This document shows, piece by piece, positions 43,834-54,135 of a stretch of DNA of 64,000 nt. The DNA is from Rana temporaria. Lineage: Eukaryota; Chordata; Amphibia; Anura; Ranidae. The stretch covers positions 250,977,008 to 251,041,007 of the forward strand of contig NC_053489.1 in the NCBI RefSeq assembly GCF_905171775.1. The letters are read 5' to 3'. Made by a program: the position numbers and the translations under genes. The notes beneath the pieces were generated by a model. The model was not told the DNA's origin and did not search any database. It saw only the letters and a program-made list of their open reading frames with translations. Numbering within the stretch: position 1 is the stretch's first letter; every line of letters begins with the position of its first letter.

Positions 43834-44438
43834 TAAGGCCCTTTTCACACTACAAAATAAATCCGTTTTAATAATCCGTATTAAAATCCGTCAGATAATG
43901 TTAAAAAACGGAAGTTATACGTCCTTTATAAAATATCATTAAAGTCTAAGGGATTTTTTTATGTTCCGTAAAGATCCGTAATAGTCCGTTATAACGTACG
44001 GACGTTAGTTATAACGGAATATGTGACGGGTCTTGCACTATTTTTTGTCCATTTTTTGTCCGTTGCAAGTAACGGATATATTAACGTCCGTTATATTTTA
44101 ACATTGAAGTCTATGGCGCACGGACATTAGTAAATGTCTCCGTAAATGTCCGTTATGTTAACGGACGTTAATTTTACTGAGCATGCTCAGTAAAGACTTC
44201 TGGAGCTGGACTTCAAGAAAGGGTGAAATGGTTTTTATTAACGGACGTTAGAAAGGAATGATATAACGGATGTATACGGATATATACGGATAAACATTAT
44301 CCGTTTTCAATAAAGGAAGAATGGTAAAATATTTATCCGTATGTATCCGTTATTAAATCCGTTAATAAACGTCCGTTAATAGGTGTAATACGGATATTAT
44401 AAAACGGACATACAATCCATAGTGTGAAAGAAGCCTAA
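43834..44438. mobile_element. MITE dense in TCCGT/ACGGA words
   Basis: The ends aaggcccttttcacacta and tagtgtgaaagaagcct are inverted repeats. The interior is an AT-rich mosaic of tccgt and acgga words repeated dozens of times in both orientations, giving many alternative hairpins. Confidence 0.82.
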
Positions 44439-44519
44439 GGTATTTCAGTAGAATGGTTGAGCTACTAAAAATCTCCAGCGTAGCTCTAATCAAATCCACT
44501 CTGCAGCTTTACCATTAGC

Positions 44520-44653
44520 ATAGGAAAGCAGAATCAGGTGTAAGCTATAGACATCCCACCTGGGGAATCGTCACTCACTGGGTATATATATCACCTGAGC
44601 ATCTTCCTACAGGATCACTCATCTCTTATCTTTGTAGAGCTGTTATCTCTGGT
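44520..44653 (+). promoter_or_regulatory. candidate promoter and first exon upstream of the H2B-like gene
   Basis: TATATATA at 44583-44590, flanked by E-boxes (cacctg near 44558 and 44592), is followed about 25-30 bp later by a likely start region. A donor, CTCTG|GTAGGT at 44651/44652, would splice to the acceptor at 48031. Inference only. Confidence 0.35.
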
Positions 44654-44689
44654 AGGTCTTTTTTTTTTTTTGCTGCTTGTTTTGTAATG

Positions 44690-44714
44690 TGCTTTTTTTT
44701 TTTTTTTTGTATTA

Positions 44715-44763
<49 letters not shown>

Positions 44764-44770
44764 TTTTAAA
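44690..44770. repeat. T-run and (TA)n microsatellite
   Basis: A long T-run followed by about 20 TA units and a second T-run. Confidence 0.9.
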
Positions 44771-44999
44771 GCTGCACTAGTTTGTAGTTCTGTATATTGG
44801 CATGTTTATATGGCTGGTACTTCTAGGAGCTGTGAGATGAGGTCTGATGCTGTCTTGCTATAAATACCAGTTGCCTGACTGTTCTGCTGGATTTGATCCT
44901 TTGGCACTAACCTGAACAAATATGTAGCCTGGTAAATGTTGCATTTCCTATGGGCATACTCCTGTTCAGGTCAGTGGTTGGGTTGCCAGCTGGCTAGTG

Positions 45000-45857
45000 G
45001 TTCAAAGCATTGAAGCAAGAGGGTCAGCCAGGCAACTAGGTATTATTATTATTATTTAAAGGTAGGCAACCAATAACCTTTTTGTTTTCTGTAGGCCTTG
45101 TACGTAATGGGGCTTTGGTTTATATAAAGGGGGGGGGGGTGTACAGAGCTAGGACAGTTAAGAAATGCTAGGGGTATCTGTGTTTGGATAGGGGAAGACT
45201 ATTTGTGCTAGGAGGGGAAATGGGGGGGGGGGGGGGTTGGAGGGGAGATGTGTACTCAGAGGGGAAATTTTGAGGGTTAAAATTTGTGCTAGGAGGGTTG
45301 ACTCTCTTTAGGAGGGGGTATTTGTGTTAATGGGGGGGGTGCAAAGATTTGTGCTGAAAGGGGGGATTTTAGCAAGGGGTGGATTTGTACTGGGGAATTT
45401 GTCACAGAACTGTAAATGAATGTGGCTTGGGGGTCCAATTTGCAGCATGTTAAACCCTAAGTGTTGTAATATTGGCCTGATTTGAAACCAACTTGTTAAA
45501 TCTTGCTGTACACAATGCTGAAACCTGTGCAAGTCCTTAAAAGTATATCTAAAGGCCAAACTTTTTAGTGGTGAGAAGTTAGCACACCATCAGGTGTTTG
45601 TTGCAGTGTCATCACTGGGTAGATTCACTTTATCCAATTGTAAGCCAGAAAATGGCGGGGGGGAGGAATCTTTCAGTGAGGACTTTTGTTGCAGTGGTAG
45701 CTTTCTAAGAGGTTTATCTCATGTTTGGGGAAACTTACTTCCTGTTGTGTCTATAGGACAGAAAGTAAAGGGAGATCTCTTGAATGGGACAGATGGTGAC
45801 AAACTGTCAGGTGTTTATTCCCCATCACAGCCTTTCTTAACCAGGGTTCCTCTAGGG
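45000..45857. other. non-coding, G-rich stretches
   Basis: G-runs recur between 45125 and 45400 in 'ttgtgctaggaggg' type repeats. No gene is seen. Confidence 0.45.
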
Positions 45858-45989
45858 CAGGAGTAGGCAGCCTCAGATCTCCAGCTATTTTGTAAAGTCC
45901 CATGAGACATTGCAAGACCCTAACAATCACAGACATGATGGGATTTGTAGTTTGACCACAGCTGGAGGGCTGAGGTTGCCTACCCCCTG
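45858..45989. mobile_element. 132-bp hAT MITE with a ZNF143-like motif
   Basis: The ends caggagtaggcagcctcag and ctgaggttgcctaccccctg are inverted repeats flanked by octamer ctctaggg on both sides (45850-45857 and 45990-45997). The right arm carries the complement of ACTACAAATCCCATCATG (about 45934-45951). Confidence 0.88.
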
Positions 45990-45997
45990 CTCTAGGG

Positions 45998-46509
45998 CAA
46001 GGGGCCAGTTTTCTGTCCTTCAGGGGTCCAGACTGTGTCCAGTGGGAGTAGAAAATGCCCTGGCATCAGTGCCCCATTATCAATGAGAATGGTGGTACTC
46101 CATTGGTGTTGGTCGCATAATGCCCCAAGGGCCAGATAAAGACAAGAAAAGGGCCACATCCAGCCCCTGGGCCACTGTTTTATGCGGGGTCTTGAGCAAT
46201 TTGTTTCTCAGATGTGTAATTTCTGACCCAAACCTTTTATTTGTATGAAGAGTAGTCTTTCCACTGACCACCAGAGTAAGGGGCTCCTACTGTCAAATGC
46301 GTAGGGAGGGCGAACGTATATTGGTCCTATCCCGTCTCCACTGAACAATCTAGGGGTTGTTTCACTGAGCAACAGAAGGGAGAACATATTAATTTAATGA
46401 CAATGCTCATGTGCAGTTGATTGGGATTCCCAAAACCTGAGAAGTTATTTCAAGGGGTTGTTGAAAGGCTGCCCTGCTCCCTCCAAAATGGGAGGTGCAT
46501 GTTTGGGCT
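45998..46509. other. non-coding, nothing recognised
   Basis: No supported gene. Parts resemble interspersed hAT-like sequence. Confidence 0.35.
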
Positions 46510-46661
46510 TGGCCTAGGTTTACATTGGAACGACTTACCATGTGTTTTTTTAGATCAAATTGCATGACAAGTCGCAGCCTATTGGAGGCAATGGCAATGG
46601 TTTGAAGTTGTGCAAGTTGTTTGCGTGATTTCAAACCAGTCCTTGGTGTGAACGTGAGCTA
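46510..46661. mobile_element. short 'ggtttacattgg' MITE
   Basis: The left end ggcctaggtttacattggaa is mirrored loosely by ggtgtgaacgtgagct. It is related to the 40994 element and degenerate. Confidence 0.5.
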
Positions 46662-46682
46662 AAGGATGGGTTCACTTTTTAA

Positions 46683-46718
<36 letters not shown>

Positions 46719-46942
46719 AGTTACTTTTTTAGAAAAAAAAGAGCCTGTAGAGCATTACACCCACAACCTGAGTGTAGGTGCAATCTTGGGCTCCTACATT
46801 CTCTGTATAGCTGTCTTCTCATATATTGTGTGGGCAGGTAGTTACCTGAGAGCAGCTGTAAGATCAATGGACTCAAAGGATGCTCCCATATCGCATGTTT
46901 TATGCTTGGGATTTTCATCTGCAAGTATTGCAGTCACATGAC

Positions 46943-47318
46943 CAGGGCCGCCATCAGGAATTATGAGGCCCCTTACACAGCTTCGGGCATGGGGCCCCCT
47001 AGAGCAGAGAACTGGGAGGGGGGGTGCTGCCGCCCGCAAATTGAGAAGAGGGGGGGGTGGGTGGGCGGGCCCTTTACAAATATATATATATAATTTTACA
47101 CTTTACACAAAAAAAAAGGGGGGTTGCCATCCGGGGTCAGAGAGATCCGGGCCCTTTAATAAGAGAAATAAAATAAACATTTATAAAAAAAAATTGCCAC
47201 ATGGGGACCTCTGGGCCCTTTAATAAATAAAAAAAATATTTTTTTATAATAAAAGAAGGGGGTTGCCATCTGGGCCCCTTGCAGGTGTACTGCCTGTACC
47301 TCCCTGATGGCAGCTCTG
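46943..47318. mobile_element. 376-bp hAT-type MITE
   Basis: The ends cagggccgccatcagg and cctgatggcagctctg are inverted repeats. The flanks are cacatgac and cacgtgac (7 of 8). The interior holds 'gttgccatc' and 'gggccctttaataa' words repeated two or three times. Confidence 0.85.
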
Positions 47319-48031
47319 CACGTGACCCTGTACTTACGCGCCTTTAGTTTAGCACTAGTTGGTTTCAGAAGAAAGGTAACTTATGGAGTGCATTTTATTT
47401 ATTTTTGTCTGGCCAGTCTAGATGAATTGGCTCTCTTCAATCAGGAAGCACAAGCTGATGTCAGAACTTTAGGTCATACTCTGCAGAGACCCCCTACTTT
47501 AAACAGGGGGGACAAAGGTCCTTCCCTGCAGGGGACAGACTTTTCCACTTGGGCTGTGGCTTTATCAGGGCTTTAGCTGCTTTAAATATAATTTTAGGAC
47601 ACCTCTGTACCTGAAATGTATATTTTGCAGACTTAAAACTGAAAGTTCAGTTGGGCTCTGATCTACTTCTGGCACGTCAATTTAAGTTTAATTTCCTCGG
47701 TTACAAATGACTAAATGTGACAATGACATTATGTTTTGGTAATTGAATACTTTTTTAATAAAAATCTATTGAGATAAAAATAATTGAATGTGCTCTAATC
47801 ATTCTGGTTGGCACCCATCAGGTCTTTTTATCACCTGATGGGTGCTGTTGACACTACAAAGTCCTGATGAGGTTAAATGTTTACCCACTGTACTGAGATT
47901 TGGAGATCAGATGGCAAATGCCAGTGTGGACGGTCAGCTTTCTGATCCAAGAAGCAAGTGCAGAAGTGTTGGTTTTGTTATACTGTACCTGTTGCCAATA
48001 TCCAATCCGTGCCTCATTATCTCTTCCCCAG
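47319..48031. other. upstream/first-intron sequence of the H2B-like gene
   Basis: No coding seen. It ends with a strong acceptor (ATCTCTTCCCCAG) at 48031, implying at least one upstream non-coding exon. Confidence 0.5.
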
Positions 48032-48049
48032 ATCATTACAAATTCCATA

Positions 48050-50648
48050 ATGAAGTCCTCTCCTGTTAATGTGAAGAAGATGGTGGCTATGAGCAAGAAC
48101 ACACCTCAAAGGACCATGGGAAGAAACGTGAGGGCAAAATACTCAAGCTATATCTACAGGGTATTAAAACAGGTAGGTTCTGCACTTTACAGACCTAAAC
48201 TGAAGATCCAGGTGGGCCACTTGGTGTTCTGCAGGGATGGTTTAGCTATGACCTCATCATGGTGACCTCAGACTTCCAAACTAGCTCCTAATTATAATTC
48301 AGTATCTTTAGACTGAGTGCTTGATGTCGTGGCTGGGTTTCTTTTTTATTCCCATTGACTTGGTTTCCTACAGTTCTGTGAACTTTTCATGCAGAAGGGA
48401 TAAATGACTTGTGTGCTGGGTTTGCCTTGATCTGCTGTGACTAGTTGACAGCATTGATTGTAATCCCCAGATCTCATTCTTGTGAACCATGAGAATGACT
48501 TCCCAAATATGTTGACTCTGAAGTCCCTGGCAGGCTGTTATGACCTGGCTTGTAGCTTGGTGAGGTGACAGACTTGTTGCCTCCTATTGTAAGATGGCTG
48601 GCATAGTTGACGTTGTACCTGCATACTGTGATTTCTTCAATGGAGACAGTCTTATCTAGTGGCTCCCAACACAACCATAAATACCAGCATGTCCTTCCAA
48701 CGGTAAAAACAAGAAATCTGGTCTTTGGATTCAACCCCCTCTCTGCTGGGCCGTCTTTAATGTTGATTGGCCCCTGGGAAAAAATTCCTTTGGTTTTGTG
48801 GCCAATGCAATTTTTGCTATGAGACATGCAATTAAAATCAGTTTATGTATCAGATCAGGTAGTGATTGCGGTTGGTTGCTAGAGGTTGCAGCTCACTGAT
48901 TAGTTGCTAGAGATTACAGCACATGATTTCTTCTAGTTTGGTTGCTAGAGATTACTGTACAGTAATACTGCTCATTGATTGGTTGCTAAAGGTGGCCTCA
49001 GCTATTTGAATGCTCACTTTATTTACATATAAATTATGGTTATTTACATGTAAAAAAAACAGGGTCTGCAGGTGAGTCATCTGTACACAATGTGGCAGAG
49101 CTGGGCAGCATTAGTAGCAGCACTTCACACTGAGATATCAGGACACAGGACTAAAACTTCAAAGACCTTTAAACTGGTATGAGGCAGCTGCTTTGGGGCC
49201 CAGGGCAGCTCCCCCTTTGCCCTGCCTTAAAGGTGACCCTGCCCCCTCTGAGGCGATCAGTTCAGAGATTTACTTGCCTTATCTTGTTGTAAACCACTTT
49301 GGAGTTTTGACCGCAATCTTGAACGATAAACTGTAAATGGATTTGTAAAAGATCTGACCAGGTTAGATGCTGACTTTCATAAAACTAAAAATCCCAGTCT
49401 CTTGGAGGGGCTCTAGTGCAGAGATCTTGCCTTCAGCATCTGTGGATCTGAACGAATGGTAACGGGCCACCCCAACTAGAACTATTGGTACAACCCTTGC
49501 CCATTTTCTAAATGTTCATGTAACCTAGGGAGCACACTCTGCTCCCTGAGTGCTTTCGTCATATACCGCTTCCTCCCGGTCTGACTATAGATATCAGATA
49601 TTCCAACCGCTGACAACTACAAACAAGACAATACTCATCTGTTTTTCTGAGCATGACCTGTTTATTAGAACCAGTATACAAGTCTTGTATACAGTTAAAG
49701 AGGAGGTTCCGCCCTCCTGCTCACATTACTCTTAACAATACACCTGTAACCAGAAACATAAATTAACATGAGCTAATTAACCCCTTAAAGCAGCCGATGT
49801 GACTCCCTAACTACAAAACACATTATCGTACGTGTCTACACATTATCCCTGTAATTGTATGAAGGGATAATTGGCACAACTAACAATGGGTGTAAGAAGC
49901 CACACTAGACTCATTTACATTATAACAGACAGGTGGCTGAGTTGACATCGGCATCTCCTAAATGTATGTGTCCCAACATTATGAATCGGTCACTTTTTCT
50001 AATATGGCATATACAGGGTTCTCAGTCTGTGTCTTGGGGGACATGGACCTGAATCCAAAGTAACACCACCTCAAGGGTCCTCAGGCATACAGCTCGCAAA
50101 AAGCACCATTCTCTCCTGCCCCCTCAAATGCCAGGATCCATAATTCTTCAGCCAGAGGTAGGGTTGCCACCTCATCCCCTTAAAAAGGAACACATATTAA
50201 TTACACAGGTTCTGTGGCTAATTAAGGTGGTAATTAGACTCATTTGGTGCCTTACCTGCATTAAATTAACCTCAGAACCTGTGTAATTCATATGTGTTCC
50301 TTTTTAAAGGGATGAGGTGGCAACTCTAGCCAGAGGCCAGCATTCAGTCGCATCCAAAAAGCCCCTGTTGTGAGTGGCACAGCTTTGTCTGTTCACAAAA
50401 TGGTCAGGCGCAGAGAATCTGTGGCTGGCTATTTGGTCTAACAGGTAATTTTTATCTTTCAGAGCAGTCCGGAGCAGATCATCCATATCTCAAAGGACAT
50501 AATGGGTTCCATAGCTTCTGAAGCTGCTAGACTTTGCCTGTACAACAAGAGAAGGACCATCACAAAGCGAGAGGTTGAGAGCGCCATGAAGCACATCTTG
50601 GCTGGAGGGCATCCTAATTCTGCTGTTCATGCTCCTGCAAGTCAATGA
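48050..50648 (+). CDS. intron-containing histone H2B-like variant
   Basis: Exon A, 48050-48172, encodes 41 residues: a short tail, then AKYSSYIYRVLKQ, matching helix 1 of H2B. It ends in CAG|GTAGGT. Exon B, 50463-50648 after TTATCTTTCAG, encodes 61 residues and TGA: ISKDIMGSIASEAARLCLYN, then KRRTITKREVESAMKHILAG, matching helices 2-3. The exons join in frame (phase 0). Odd features: about nine residues of the loop 1/helix 2 start (the 'HPDTGISSK' region) are absent; the usual basic KKRKR patch is gone; the C-terminal helix is short, ending GGHPNSAVHAPASQ. AATAAA at 50701 implies a polyadenylated mRNA, unlike replication histones. Introns plus poly(A) fit a germline-type H2B variant (H2B.K/H2B.N-like). 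A missed micro-exon could supply the gap. Confidence 0.82.
48846..49256. repeat. dispersed repeat in the H2B-like intron, copy 1
   Basis: Shared in order with 51450-51893: 'tatcagatcagg', repeated 'ttggttgctagaggtt', 'gggtctgcaggtgagtcatc', 'gaggcagctgctttggggc', 'ttgccctgccttaaag'. Same orientation. Confidence 0.8.
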
Positions 50649-50700
50649 AGAGAATGTTTGTTTATTTTTGTCTTAATTTTGCTTTTTAAATATTGTGTAT

Positions 50701-50706
50701 AATAAA
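50701..50706 (+). terminator. AATAAA polyadenylation signal of H2B-like gene
   Basis: AATAAA 53 bp after the TGA, followed by AT-rich then TG-rich sequence. No histone stem-loop was found before it. Confidence 0.75.
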
Positions 50707-51067
50707 ACATTTTAAAACGATACAGGCCTCAAGTGGCTTTTTGGTGCATTACAGCATGTTGGGAGGGAGTTTGTTATTTCTTGTCTTCAAACTTGGCTTC
50801 TTAAAGGACTTGTAATGGTAACAAAAATCCAAAATAGCTTCCTTTACCTTAGTGCAGTCCTCCTTCACTTACCTCATCCTTCCATTTTGCTTTTAAATGT
50901 CCTTATTTCTTCTGAGAAGTCCTCACTTCCTGTTCTGTCTTTAACTACACACAGTAATGCAAGGCTTTCTCCCTGGTGTGGAGTGTCATGCTCGCCCCCC
51001 TCCCTTGGACTACAGGAGAGTCAGGACGCTTTCTACGTTGCAGATAAAGGAGCTGTGTTTTTTTGGC
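50707..51067. other. non-coding, repeat-like
   Basis: 'ttaaaggacttgtaatggta' at about 50800 begins a dispersed repeat similar in layout to 39920-40385. No gene is seen. Confidence 0.4.
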
Positions 51068-51430
51068 ATTGAAGGGGTTAACACTAGGGGGTGAGGAAGG
51101 GGTTAAATGTGTACCCTGAATTGTGTTCTAACTGTGGGGGGAGACTGGGGGAGGTGACCAATTGTGTCCCTATGTACAAGGGACATAGATCGGTCTCCTC
51201 TCTCCCCTGACAGGACATGGATCTCTGTTTACACACAGAGATCCATGTCCTTGTAACCGCCGATTGCCTGGCGGACATCACGGCCGCCAGGCACGCACAT
51301 CGGAATCTCAGGCGGGCGGGCGCACCCTCTAGTGGCCTGGAAGTGCAGAGGACGCATATATGCGTTCTCTCAGAGAATTAGAGCCACCATGCAGCAGCAC
51401 ATATTCGTACGGCTGTCGGTAAGTGGTTAA
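51068..51430. mobile_element. right half of a 31903-type MITE
   Basis: 'gaaggggttaacactaggg' to 'gtaagtggttaaa' follows the order of 32355-32675 with substitutions. The left half is missing. Confidence 0.65.
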
Positions 51431-51449
51431 ATCTAGCTGATATTTATTG

Positions 51450-51893
51450 TATCAGATCAGGCAGTGATTGGTTGCTAGAGGTTACAGCACACATTATGGC
51501 TCTCTCGTTGCTAGAGGTTACAGCACACATTATGGCGCACTCTCTCGCTGCTAGAGGTTACATCACTTTATTTCTAGTTGTTTGGTTGCTAGAGACTGCT
51601 GTACAGTTATACTGGTTGTTGAAGGTTACAACACATGATATACATATGAATGTCAACTTTATTTGCATATGAATGACTGGTTACATGTAAACACAGGGTC
51701 TGCAGGTGAGTCATCTGTACACAATAGGGCAGAGCTGGGCAGCATTAGTATCGGCACTTCACACTGATATTGGGACATGGCACAGGACTAAAACTTCAAG
51801 GGAATTTAAATTAAGATAAATGGCAAATATGAGGCAGCTGCTTTGGGGCATAGGGCAGCTACCCCTTTTGCCCTGCCTTAAAGACGGCCCTGG
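51450..51893. repeat. dispersed repeat, copy 2
   Basis: Direct-orientation match to 48846-49256. The 'gttgctagaggttacagcac' word is locally repeated three or four times. Confidence 0.8.
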
Positions 51894-52914
51894 GTATTAC
51901 TTCAAAGTACCTGCAGCTAGAGAGGTCAGGGGAGACTTGGCTTAATGATTGTAAAACTGCACCTGTGCCAGACTACAGAAATTAATTTAATGCTTGTCTT
52001 AACCCTAAAAATAAACCCATGCTGCAGCAGCTAGCATATTGGGGTCTAGCTTTAATGGAACTTCTGCCGGTAGACTTTTTATACTGCTCAAAGTACCAAT
52101 AGGTTGGAATACAGCTGCAACACTCATTGTCCAGCTTGCATGATCGATAATCTCTCGGTGATCTGATGGCATATTGTATGAACCAGAAGCCATGGCTCAC
52201 TAAAATGATCCTCCTGGTAACTACTGGGACTTGACAGCCTGATTTAGGAGGCCGTTTGAGATAAAATGCAGCTTTCCGGCATATATGGGACAATTTCAAA
52301 ACTCTAAATATCTGCTAAAGAACTGTTTAGAAATATGCAGCATCCATCTGCTCTTGTGGTTATCAAGTTGCTGACCGAGAACTAAATCTTGTGACTCAAC
52401 AGTTATGTATTTGTTGTAGGGTCAGTGACTCTGCAGACTAAAACCAATACTGGCAAATCCACTCATCAGTCAGCATTTTCGGGTAATCCGTGGCACTCTA
52501 TGAAGTGCCACAGATTCATACTTGGGTAAGGCTGTTCAGGATGCAAGGTATGGTTGAGGGCAGTGGCGTTGTCCTGCATGCGCCTCGTTTGTCTTTTTTC
52601 CGTTATCAGGCGTCCAATCGCAGTGCCTGTTTCAGGTAACAGACCCGAGCACCTGATTGGCTGAGAGGTGGTTCAGTGTTGGCAAAGTGAATTCCTTCGC
52701 TAACACAATGGTGAGCGCCTAGCATGGCGCCCGCTGTCAACCTTTTTGGACGCCTATAGCTCTAATCGGGTGCTTCCAAAACACTCCGTCGCTGTAATTC
52801 AGGTGCCCGAAAAGGGGCCGGATACCTTAATAGGGGGTGTCAACGGCAACCATAGATGGATTCGTGCATTAATCTATGGTGCTAGAGCGGTGCCAGTAGA
52901 GTAAAGTGACCAGA

Positions 52915-52915
<1 letters not shown>
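51894..52915. other. non-coding, nothing recognised
   Basis: Contains a 'cacctgattggctgagagg' word also seen near 4690. No gene is supported. Confidence 0.4.
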
Positions 52916-53009
<94 letters not shown>

Positions 53010-53095
53010 TTTTTGGCAAATGGTAAACTATTTTATAAGCATATATTTTTAAATTGATATATGCAGTGTATGTGCTATGTGTTTATGGAATGATT

Positions 53096-53138
<43 letters not shown>

Positions 53139-53150
53139 TTTCTCACATTT
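52916..53150. repeat. (AT)n microsatellites and T-run
   Basis: About 42 AT units at 52921-53005, a second TA run at 53099-53121 and a T-run to 53140. Confidence 0.95.
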
Positions 53151-53230
53151 CATCCATGAGATAAATAAAAGGTAACCACTGGCCCAGCATATTGGTGGTC
53201 AGTGTGCCTCCTGTATGCTGGTGCTACATG

Positions 53231-53585
53231 CAGGAGGGTGCTACGTACAGAGTGCAGGGTTCGGGAGGGTGCTACGTACAGAGTGCAGGGTTCGGGAGGG
53301 TGCTACGTACAGAGTGCAGGGTTCGGGAGGGTGCTACGTACAGAGTGCAGGGTTCGGGAGGGTGCTACGTACAGAGTGCAGGGTTCGGGAGGGTGCTACG
53401 TACAGAGTGCAGGGTTCGGGAGGGTGCTACGTACAGAGTGCAGGGTTCGGGAGGGTGCTACGTACAGAGTGCAGGGTTCGGGAGGGTGCTACGTACAGAG
53501 TGCAGGGTTCGGGAGGGTGCTACGTACAGAGTGCAGGGTTCGGGAGGGTGCTACGTACAGAGTGCAGGGTTCGGGAGGGTGCTAC
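53231..53585. repeat. 31-bp minisatellite, left part
   Basis: About eleven copies of a 31-bp unit (gagggtgctacgtacagagt + gcagggttcgg), nearly identical. The array is interrupted at 53586 by an LTR element and resumes at 59691. The open frames across it are artefacts. Confidence 0.96.
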
Positions 53586-54135
53586 TGATGCGGAATCAGG
53601 GTTATCCATACTACCGGAAGATTTCAAAATGGCTATGGGTGCAATCAAAATCAGACTACATGATGCTCACCTCTCAGCTTCGATCCCAACAGGAAGAACA
53701 AAAACCCTGCTGGTTCTTTTATTTAAAACACAGAGAAAATATCACACAACACACCCATCAATCCCTCCCCATCACCCTTGTGAGTCTTTTATTGGCCAGT
53801 TCATAGAAGGGCCTCTTCATATAGCTCAACTTAAGTTCCTTTCCGACGTCACAAATTCCTTTTCAGGTCTGTAAAATACAGGATGTGGGGGATGGGCAAA
53901 GTCAGTTTCCTATAGAGAATCCACAATTGCTTATCCAAAGTGAAATTTCCAGGAATGCAGGGGAGTGAATAGAGACACACATGTAATGGAGGATAGCAGG
54001 ATCTGTTCTTGTATAATGTTGGATTCATAACTTTAGGACAAAATCTGAAGAATCATTTCAAGGAAAATATACACTCCATTTCAGTGGTTCTAATCATAAC
54101 ACAAAAATATTCATTTTAGTTTCACGTCTATCACA
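53586..54135 (-). repeat. 3' LTR
   Basis: 550 bp. By eye it is identical to 59141-59690. Confidence 0.93.

Noticed and set aside
48474..48827. 117-codon minus-strand frame in the H2B-like intron
   Set aside because: No recognisable family. It is intronic and antisense, with no supporting splice or start signals.
49930..49980. Possible micro-exon supplying the missing H2B loop
   Set aside because: A stretch reading VDIGIS is followed at once by a stop, and the alternative frame lacks a donor. The resemblance is too weak.
53192..53874. 204-219-codon open frames
   Set aside because: They consist of 31-bp repeat translations that run into the LTR. Three overlapping versions in different frames show they are artefacts.
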